From Coralloluteibacterium thermophilum (lineage in GTDB: Bacteria > Pseudomonadota > Gammaproteobacteria > Xanthomonadales > Xanthomonadaceae), in NCBI RefSeq assembly GCF_042654365.1, contig NZ_JBHSGG010000041.1, forward strand, positions 1 through 64,000: a stretch of DNA of 64,000 bases, in the 5' to 3' direction. Below, piece after piece: positions 55,760 through 64,000 of the stretch (position 1 is the first letter of the stretch; every line of letters starts with the position of its first letter). Under the pieces are notes generated by a model that had not been told where the DNA came from, made no database searches, and saw only the letters and a list, made by a program, of their open reading frames with translations. The position numbers and the translations under genes were made by a program.

Positions 55760-56674
55760 ATGATCAGACAACGCACCCTCAAGAACACGATCCGCGCGAC
55801 CGGCGTCGGCCTGCACAGCGGCGAGAAGGTCTTCATGACCCTGCGGCCCGCTGCGCCGGACACCGGGATCGTGTTCCGGCGGACGGACTTCGACCCGCCC
55901 GTCGAGATCCCGGGGCGTGCGGACCTGGTCGGCTACACCAGCCTGTGCACCGCCCTCGTGCAGGACGGCGTGCGGGTCATGACCATCGAACACCTGATGT
56001 CGGCCATGGCCGGCCTCGGCATCGACAACGCCTACGTCGACCTGTCCACGGCCGAAGTGCCGATCATGGACGGCTCGGCCGGCCCCTTCGTGTTCCTGCT
56101 GCAGTCGGCGGGCATCGAGGAGCAGAACGCGCCCAAGCGGTTCGCGCGCATCCTCAAGCCGGTCGAAGTGCGCGAGGACGACAAGTGGGCGCGCTTCGAG
56201 CCGTTCGACGGCTTCAAGGTCGGCCTGTCGATCGACTTCGCGCACCCGGTCTTCACCAAGGCCACCTCGCGCGCGGAGATCAACTTCTCCACGACGTCCT
56301 TCATCAAGGAAGTCAGCCGTGCGCGCACCTTCGGCTTCATGAAGGACATCGAGTTCCTGCGCGAGCGCAACCTCGCCCTGGGCGGCTCGATGGACAACGC
56401 CATCGTGCTGGACGACTACCGCGTGCTCAACGAGGACGGCCTCCGCTACGAGGACGAGTTCGTCAAGCACAAGATCCTCGACGCCGTCGGCGACCTGTAC
56501 CTGATGGGTCGCAGCCTGATCGGCGCCTTCTACGGCCACAAGTCCGGCCACGGGCTCAACAACCAGCTGCTGCGCGCGCTGCTCGCCGACCGCACCGCAT
56601 GGGAAGAGGTCACCTACGAGGATCCGGCCGTCGCGCCGCCGATCTCCTACGCGCATCCCGCGCAGGCGATCTGA
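55760..56674 (+). CDS. lpxC: UDP-3-O-acyl-N-acetylglucosamine deacetylase LpxC
   Basis: Zinc deacetylase, the committed step of lipid A synthesis; 304 residues. Zinc ligands are His78 (TIEHLMSA), His237 and Asp241 (KHKILDAVGD); His264 in HKSGHGLNN is the catalytic base. The N-terminus MIRQRTLKNTIRATGVGLHSGEKV is typical. Separate transcription unit between two terminators. Confidence 0.97.
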   Translation: MIRQRTLKNTIRATGVGLHSGEKVFMTLRPAAPDTGIVFRRTDFDPPVEIPGRADLVGYTSLCTALVQDGVRVMTIEHLMSAMAGLGIDNAYVDLSTAEVPIMDGSAGPFVFLLQSAGIEEQNAPKRFARILKPVEVREDDKWARFEPFDGFKVGLSIDFAHPVFTKATSRAEINFSTTSFIKEVSRARTFGFMKDIEFLRERNLALGGSMDNAIVLDDYRVLNEDGLRYEDEFVKHKILDAVGDLYLMGRSLIGAFYGHKSGHGLNNQLLRALLADRTAWEEVTYEDPAVAPPISYAHPAQAI

Positions 56675-56713
56675 CCGATCCGATCCGGGGAAACCCCCTC
56701 TGCATCGACCAGG

Positions 56714-56744
56714 AACGGCCGCGAAAGCGGCCGTTCTTCGTTTC
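56714..56744 (+). terminator. Intrinsic terminator after lpxC
   Basis: A 9-bp stem (AACGGCCGC/GCGGCCGTT) closed by a GAAA loop, followed by CTTCGTTTC. It lies 39 nt after the lpxC stop. The following stretch 56745-56925 has no gene that I can see. Confidence 0.8.
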
Positions 56745-56925
56745 AGGGCCGCGCCCTGCGGCGCCCGTCACACTTCCGCATCGTCGTCGGCGGCAACGCG
56801 TCCCGGCGGAGCGGGGGCGGGCCGTCCTGCGCGGGCCGTGCCGGCACCCTGCGGCGTGCAGCCGGGTGCCGGCCCCGGGGCGGCCATCCTCTTCCTCTTC
56901 TTCTCCTTTCGGATCAGTCGTTTAA

Positions 56926-57390
56926 CTAGACTTCGGAAAGGCGAAGGAGCTGTTCCCGGAGTCCGGGGTCGGAAACCCCCGCCGCAGCGGCTTTCAGCGA
57001 TTCCCGGGCCGCCGCGCTCAGCGGCAAGCACGGCTCGGGCCTGCGGTCAATGGGTTGCGTCGACACGATCTTCACGCTCAGTATCCCGGCGGGGAGACCA
57101 AGGGCGCGGGCCGCCGACAGGATGTCGTCGGCGTGCAGCCTGAGTTTCGTGCTCCAGGCGGCCGAGCCGACCAGGAACACGAGCCTGTCCCCGCGGACGT
57201 TGCCGAGTCGGCAGTGGTCCGCGAGAGGGGCAGGCAGTGATTGGCGCAGCCGCCGATCGAGCGCATCCAGCCACTGGGCGCGTTCGATCAGCCGGTCGAG
57301 TCCGGGATCGTTCGCCACGTCGAGTGCGCGAACCGGCCCGGATGCGGTCGAAGGCGGCGTCGCACCACGTTGAACAGGCCTTCGAGACAT
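56926..57390 (-). CDS. DciA-like protein (DUF721)
   Basis: A 154-residue protein of the DUF721/DciA family, a loader or partner of the replicative helicase DnaB in bacteria that lack DnaC. The domain (about 25-120) starts after a basic N-terminus and contains LPAPLADHCRLGNVRGDRLVFLVGSAAWSTKLRLHADDIL. In Xanthomonadaceae a DUF721 gene stands at this place between lpxC and the M23 peptidase. Its ATG (57390) directly abuts the divergent ATG of the peptidase (57391). The call is by domain; helicase loading is from the family. Confidence 0.82.
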   Translation of the reverse strand: MSRRPVQRGATPPSTASGPVRALDVANDPGLDRLIERAQWLDALDRRLRQSLPAPLADHCRLGNVRGDRLVFLVGSAAWSTKLRLHADDILSAARALGLPAGILSVKIVSTQPIDRRPEPCLPLSAAARESLKAAAAGVSDPGLREQLLRLSEV

Positions 57391-58314
57391 ATGAATCTGA
57401 TCCTCGTATCCAAACGCTTCACGGCGCCGAAGAAGTTCTCGCTCTCGGATCGCCGTGTGCAGGGTACCGTCGTCGGGGCCCTGCTGCTGGTGGTCGGGTT
57501 GGGTTTCGGCATGGGCGTCGTCGCGCGCGCCGGCGCGGACGCCAGCCAGATCGCAGAACTGCGCAGGCAGGTCGAGGCCCAGGAGCGCGAGCTGGCCGGC
57601 GCCCGCGACGCGGCCCAGCTTGAGATCAACGCCCTCGCCGCGCGCATCGGCGAACTCCAGGCCCAGGCCAACCGCCTGAACGCGCTCGGTGAGCGCCTGA
57701 CCCGCCTGGGCAACATCGACGACGGCGAGTTCGACTTCTCCGAGGCGAGCGGGCAGGGCGGCGCCGAGACGGCGGGGGCGGTGGACAAGTCCGAGCTGCT
57801 CTCCGACCTGGACGGCCTCGAACAGAAGTTCGGCCACGCCGGTGCGCAGCTCGACCTGCTCGAGAGCCTGCTGCTCGACCGCGACCTCGCGCAGAACCAG
57901 ATGCCGAACCGCTGGCCGGTCACGCGCGGCTACATCTCCTCCGGCTTCGGCCGGCGCAACGATCCCTTCGGCGGCGGCCGCGCCCATCACCTGGGCATCG
58001 ACTTCGCCAGCCCGGGCGGTTCCGACGTGCTGGCGGTGGCCGAAGGCGTGGTCAGCTTCGCCGGCTGGCGCACGGGCTACGGCAACGTGGTCGAGATCGA
58101 CCATGGCAACGGCTACAAGACCCTGTACGGGCACAACCGCAGCAATTCGGTGAAGGCCGGCGACCTGGTTCGGGTCGGCGACGTGATCGCCAAGGTCGGC
58201 TCGACCGGGCGCTCGACCGGCAACCACGTGCACCTTGAGGTCCACCACAACGGTCGTCCGGTCAATCCGCTCAAGTACCTGCAGGGCCGCGTCGGCGCCC
58301 GCAGCCGCGGTTGA
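57391..58314 (+). CDS. M23 family metallopeptidase (LytM-like)
   Basis: A 307-residue membrane-anchored peptidoglycan endopeptidase or amidase activator. One N-terminal span (about 30-50) is followed by a periplasmic coiled coil (about 52-110) and a C-terminal M23 domain (about 175-295). Zinc ligands are His200 and Asp204 (HxxxD) and the HVH pair His279/His281, so the site is complete, unlike EnvC/NlpD-type activators. It may cut cross-links during growth or division; the substrate bond is unknown. The ATG at 57391 abuts the divergent dciA start. Confidence 0.9.
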   Translation: MNLILVSKRFTAPKKFSLSDRRVQGTVVGALLLVVGLGFGMGVVARAGADASQIAELRRQVEAQERELAGARDAAQLEINALAARIGELQAQANRLNALGERLTRLGNIDDGEFDFSEASGQGGAETAGAVDKSELLSDLDGLEQKFGHAGAQLDLLESLLLDRDLAQNQMPNRWPVTRGYISSGFGRRNDPFGGGRAHHLGIDFASPGGSDVLAVAEGVVSFAGWRTGYGNVVEIDHGNGYKTLYGHNRSNSVKAGDLVRVGDVIAKVGSTGRSTGNHVHLEVHHNGRPVNPLKYLQGRVGARSRG

Positions 58315-58331
58315 TCCCGCGTCCCGTCCCG

Positions 58332-58364
58332 AAGGCCCGCCCCGTGCGGGCCTTTCGCGTTTTC
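58332..58364 (+). terminator. Intrinsic terminator after the M23 peptidase gene
   Basis: A 9-bp stem (AAGGCCCGC/GCGGGCCTT) with loop CCCGT, followed by TCGCGTTTT. It separates the peptidase from secA. Confidence 0.78.
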
Positions 58365-58512
58365 AGCCGCCGGAGGTGGCCCGTGCCGGACGCTTGATAG
58401 GCCGTCCGCCATCCCCACGTTAGACTAGCCCGTTCCAGCGCCGCCCGGCGGGCGCGGGCCGGCATCCTCCACGCAGTCCCTGCGTGCCTCCTTGCGACCT
58501 CAGCGATCCCAC

Positions 58513-61251
<2,739 letters not shown>

Positions 61252-61617
61252 CGCCACAGGGCGGGAAGTGAGAGATCGGGAACGAGGGACGAGGAGCGCG
61301 GCCGCTCGCCGTCGTGCCTCGCTCCTTCCTGCTGTTTCCCTGCCGATGCGCGCTCGCCCATCCCGGCCTTCGCGCAGGTGGGGAGCCTGAGGAGCGGAGA
61401 ACGGAAGCAAGGCTCGGCTGGCTGTCGTCGGTTTCCGCTCCCCTCCATCACGCTCCGGCCTTCCCGTTCCCTCCCCACGGACGGTAGGAGGTGGTCGGGG
61501 CGCTTCCGGTACCGGAGGCGGGAACGCAGGGCACGGTGGTCCACGCCCTGCTCCCGCTTCTCCTCACTCACGTCTCGACCCGTACACTTCCTGCCGCAGC
61601 CGCTCTTCCCGGCGACC
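61252..61617. other. Repeat-rich gap between secA and mutT
   Basis: No gene is visible. The stretch is made of GAG/CTC-rich imperfect inverted repeats such as GCGGGAAGTGAGAGATCGGG and GGGACGAGGAGCGCGGCCGC, facing C-rich segments further on. A clear local pair is 61517-61532 with 61545-61560, whose inner GCAGGGC/GCCCTGC stem has a 12-nt loop. The layout resembles the heptamer arrays but the 7-nt register is lost or never existed. The C-rich end again runs up to the next start codon without a Shine-Dalgarno. Confidence 0.55.
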
Positions 61618-62571
61618 ATGCCCGAAGGTCCAGACCAGCGTCCGCCGCTCCACGTCGTCGCCGCCGTGCTCCGCGATGCCCGCGGCCGGGTGCTGCTGAC
61701 GCGGCGGACCGAGGGGCGGGAACTGGCGGGCCTCTGGGAGTTCCCGGGCGGCAAGGTGGAGCCCGGCGAGAGCCCCGAGCAGGCCCTGGCGCGCGAGCTG
61801 CGCGAGGAGCTCGGCGTCCAGATCGGGCGCTGCACCCCGCTGATCGCCGTGCCGCAGGCCTACCCGAAGCGGCGGATCGTCCTCGACGTCTACCTCGTGT
61901 CGAATTGGCGCGGGCAGGCGCGCGGGCTCGAGAAGCAGGCGCTGGCCTGGACGCCCCAGGACCGGCTTGCGGTCTATCCCACGCCCCCGGCCGACGTCCC
62001 GGTGATCGCCGCGCTGACTCAGCCGGCGACCTACCTGATCACGCCCGACCTGTCCGCGCCCTCGATCCGCGAAGGGGTGGAGCGCGCACTGCAGGCCGGG
62101 GTGCGGCGCGTGCAGCTGCGTGCGCCGTCCCTGCCCGACGAGGCGAGGCGGACGCTGGCCGCCTCGCTGGCGATGCGATGCCGCGTCGTCGGCGCCGAAC
62201 TCCTGCTCAACGGCGACGCGACGCTCGCGGCGGAACTCGGCGTCGGGGTGCATCTGCGCGCGGCGCAGCTCGCGTCGCTGGCGGAGCGCCCGCTGCCCGC
62301 CGGCCAGCGCGTCGCGGCCTCCTGTCACGACGCCGGGGATCTCCTGCGGGCGCAGGCGCTCGGCTGTGACTTCGCCGTCCTGGGGCCGGTGCAGCCCACC
62401 GCCAGTCATCCGGACGCGGTCCCGCTCGGGTGGCCGGCCTTCGCGCGGCTGCGCGAGCAGGTCAGCCTGCCCCTCTACGGCCTCGGCGGCCTGCGGCCGG
62501 AGGACCACGCGGAGGCGCGGCGTCACGGCGCCCAGGGCATCGCCGCCATCCGTGGGCTCTGGCCCGGCTGA
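61618..62571 (+). CDS. Nudix hydrolase fused to a thiamine-phosphate-synthase-like domain (MutT/ThiE)
   Basis: A 317-residue two-domain protein. The N-terminal MutT domain (about 10-135) has a complete Nudix box, GGKVEPGESPEQALARELRE-EL-G, and should cleave 8-oxo-dGTP to keep the nucleotide pool clean. The C-terminal domain (about 140-310) is a ThiE-like TIM barrel (YLITPDLS, GVRRVQLRAPSL, LLLNGD, GVHLRAAQL, FAVLGPVQPTASHP, PLYGLGGLRPED). This fusion is common in gammaproteobacteria beside secA; the ThiE half lacks part of the active-site residues and its role is unclear. Confidence 0.9.
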   Translation: MPEGPDQRPPLHVVAAVLRDARGRVLLTRRTEGRELAGLWEFPGGKVEPGESPEQALARELREELGVQIGRCTPLIAVPQAYPKRRIVLDVYLVSNWRGQARGLEKQALAWTPQDRLAVYPTPPADVPVIAALTQPATYLITPDLSAPSIREGVERALQAGVRRVQLRAPSLPDEARRTLAASLAMRCRVVGAELLLNGDATLAAELGVGVHLRAAQLASLAERPLPAGQRVAASCHDAGDLLRAQALGCDFAVLGPVQPTASHPDAVPLGWPAFARLREQVSLPLYGLGGLRPEDHAEARRHGAQGIAAIRGLWPG

Positions 62572-62612
62572 GCGCTCGACGCGCCTCCGGCGGCGGGCCG
62601 CCGCGGGCGCCG

Positions 62613-63227
62613 CTAGGAGCGGGCGGCGCCGAGCGCCCGGTACCGCGCGTGCAGCGCATCGACCTGTGCGTGCAGGGCGGGGAGGTCCCCGCTGTTGTCG
62701 ACGAGGTCGTCCGCGAGGGCGCGGCGCACCTCGCGACCGGCCTGGGCGTCCAGCATGCGCGCGGCGAGAGCGTCGTCGATGCCGTCGCGGCGCATGAGGC
62801 GGTCGAGCTGCACTTCGCGGGGCACGTCGACCACGAGCACGCGGTCCACCCAGGGATAGGCGGCGCGCCCGCCCTCGGCCAGCAGCGGAATCGCCACGAC
62901 GGCGTAGGGACCCGGCGCCGCGCGGCATTCCGCCTCCAGTGCGGCGCGGATGCGCGGATGCAGCAGGGCCTCGAGCTCGCGGCGCGCGCCAGTGTCCTCG
63001 AACACCCGGGCGCGCAGTGCGGCACGGTCGAGGCGGCCGTCGGCGAGCAGGATCTCGACGCCGAAGCGCGCCACGATGGCCTCGAGCGCCGGCTGTCCGG
63101 GCTCGACCAGCGCGCGCGCGCTCACGTCCGCATCCGCCACGTGCACGCCGAGCGCTTCGAAGCGCCGCGTCACCGCGCTCTTGCCCGAGGCGATCCCGCC
63201 GGTGACGGCGACGACGAAGTCAGCCAC
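62613..63227 (-). CDS. coaE: Dephospho-CoA kinase
   Basis: Last step of coenzyme A synthesis; 204 residues. The P-loop TGGIASGKS is at 9-17, followed by the DADV switch region, the CoA-binding HPRIRAALE and the lid near LMRRDG. In other Xanthomonadaceae coaE is next to pilD; here a repeat-rich gap and a methyltransferase gene follow upstream. Convergent with the Nudix gene, 41 nt apart. Confidence 0.95.
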   Translation of the reverse strand: MADFVVAVTGGIASGKSAVTRRFEALGVHVADADVSARALVEPGQPALEAIVARFGVEILLADGRLDRAALRARVFEDTGARRELEALLHPRIRAALEAECRAAPGPYAVVAIPLLAEGGRAAYPWVDRVLVVDVPREVQLDRLMRRDGIDDALAARMLDAQAGREVRRALADDLVDNSGDLPALHAQVDALHARYRALGAARS

Positions 63228-63579
63228 GGCGGCGGCTCCGCCGGACCCTGCCGGTCGCTGTCGTGCACGCTGCGTCGTCTCCGCCGCCCTGGCCTTCCCC
63301 TGCAGGTCGGGGAAGGGGCTTCACGGCGAGAAGTGCGGCAGGACGAGTGGGAAACGAGAGGAGGCGCAGACACCGGCCCTCGCTTCCTACTCCTTTCCAC
63401 TCGTTCCTCGGGCCCGCCAGCCCCCTCCCCCGTGGACAGCGGGGGAGGGCTGGGGAGAGGGCGCTCCGGCTTCTGCTTCCGCGCCGGCCGTTGGCCGAGC
63501 TGCCCGCACGCGCGGTGCGCCCGTCGCATGTCCCGGTCCCCCCCCGCGGGCGGGGCGTGAGGCAGGGCTGCGGCATGCC
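63228..63579. other. Repeat-rich gap between coaE and the methyltransferase gene
   Basis: No gene is visible. It holds three separate hairpins: CCTTCCCC/GGGGAAGG (63293-63316); an imperfect pair of 23-nt arms with a 14-nt core (63344-63366 and 63381-63403, G-rich arm first); and a perfect 10-bp stem CCCTCCCCCG/CGGGGGAGGG with a 7-nt loop (63423-63449), a repeat type widespread in proteobacteria. C7 and GC runs follow. Confidence 0.55.
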
Positions 63580-64000
63580 TCAGTTCCGGATGATCACGAG
63601 CTTCGAGAGCCCCATCAGGTTGACCGGCTCGACCGACTCCACCGTCCAGTCGTGGGCCAGGATCTGCTCGGCATAGTCGAAGTCGGAGCGGAAGCCGATG
63701 CGCGCCGCGATGCTGCGGACGGCGCGCTCCAGCAGCCACCAGAAGCGGCTGCCGCTGAAGTGGTTGAGGATCATGATCGTGCCGCCGGGCCTGCACACGC
63801 GACGCAGCTCGGCCACCAGGCGGGCCGGCTCGGGCGTCACCGAGAGCACGTAGGGGACGGTGACGCAGTCGAAGCTCGCGTCGGGGAAGTCCATCGCCTC
63901 GGCGTTCATCGCGCGCAGGGTGATGTCGCGCTCCGGCATCGCGTCCGCGCGGCGGCGGGCGTGCTCCAGCATGCCTTCCGAGATGTCCACCCCCACCACG
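63580..64000 (-). CDS. Class I SAM-dependent methyltransferase (5' end outside window)
   Basis: The last 140 residues of a methyltransferase whose N-terminus lies beyond the window. Visible are motif I's end (VGVDISEGMLEHARRRA), the acidic adenine-loop region NAEAMDFPDASFDCVTVPYVL and the post-motif RRVCRPGGTIMILNHF. The C-terminus (VNLMGLSKLVIIRN) resembles phospholipid N-methyltransferases of the PmtA/UbiE type, so phosphatidylethanolamine is a possible substrate; this is only a suggestion. Confidence 0.85.
   Translation of the reverse strand, partial: VVGVDISEGMLEHARRRADAMPERDITLRAMNAEAMDFPDASFDCVTVPYVLSVTPEPARLVAELRRVCRPGGTIMILNHFSGSRFWWLLERAVRSIAARIGFRSDFDYAEQILAHDWTVESVEPVNLMGLSKLVIIRN

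Noticed and set aside
58390..58430. TTGATA ... TAGACT as a secA promoter
   Set aside because: The spacer would be 21 bp, outside the usual range, so I do not annotate it.

Overview
The window is 64 kb of very GC-rich, densely packed chromosome from a gammaproteobacterium of the Xanthomonadales/Lysobacterales (Xanthomonadaceae, Lysobacter/Luteimonas-like). The evidence is the Xps-type type II secretion operon in the order E-F-G-H-I-J-K-L-M-N-D, with a GspE that lacks the usual zinc-binding cysteines; a division and cell-wall (dcw) cluster with no murD between mraY and ftsW; the block ftsZ-lpxC-DUF721-M23 peptidase-secA-mutT-coaE; and intergenic GGGAATC-type repeats. No genus can be fixed without a database.

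Layout: 1-5.9 kb, a trimeric autotransporter adhesin (cut by the window start) and a secreted subtilisin-like protease. 6-16.8 kb, the complete type II secretion operon. 16.8-27 kb, housekeeping and envelope genes: two glycosyltransferase-like genes, def, an acid phosphatase, pyrF, pncB, ettA, creD, glyA and a small four-helix-bundle gene. 27.4-34.1 kb, nrdR, then an FMN riboswitch and the riboflavin operon (ribD broken by a frameshift, ribE, ribBA, ribH) running into nusB, thiL and pgpA. 34.1-39.3 kb, an FAD-linked oxidase, yraN, lpoA, rsmI and the RNase P RNA. 39.7-56.7 kb, the dcw cluster mraZ-rsmH-ftsL-ftsI-murE-murF-mraY-ftsW-murG-murC-ddlB-ftsQ-ftsA-ftsZ, a strong terminator, then lpxC. 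56.9-64 kb, dciA/DUF721, an M23 peptidase, secA, a Nudix-ThiE fusion, coaE and a methyltransferase cut by the window end.

Genes are mostly joined by 1-20 bp overlaps (ATGA/GTGA) into long co-transcribed units, so the few wide gaps stand out. Seven gaps hold one kind of structure: two inverted arms of 7-nt tandem units (GGGAAYN, or GGGGCNN at one locus), often ending in the motif GGGACCTG next to a short core. They fill the space from one gene's stop to close to the next gene's start, and the five protein genes starting directly after them show no Shine-Dalgarno sequence. At one locus the core is an intact gene for a four-helix-bundle (S23/bIVP, Avd-like) protein. This pairing of heptamer inverted arrays with a four-helix-bundle gene is the best candidate here for an undescribed system: possibly a family of IVS-like dispersed elements or a hypervariable repeat system. 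All statements on its function are inference.

Other points: a probable CG-dinucleotide contraction breaks ribD just downstream of an apparently intact riboswitch; a 17-bp perfect palindrome exactly fills the spacer of the likely mraZ promoter; dciA and the M23 peptidase start on abutting divergent start codons; and the ribBA reading frame ends inside a repeat arm.
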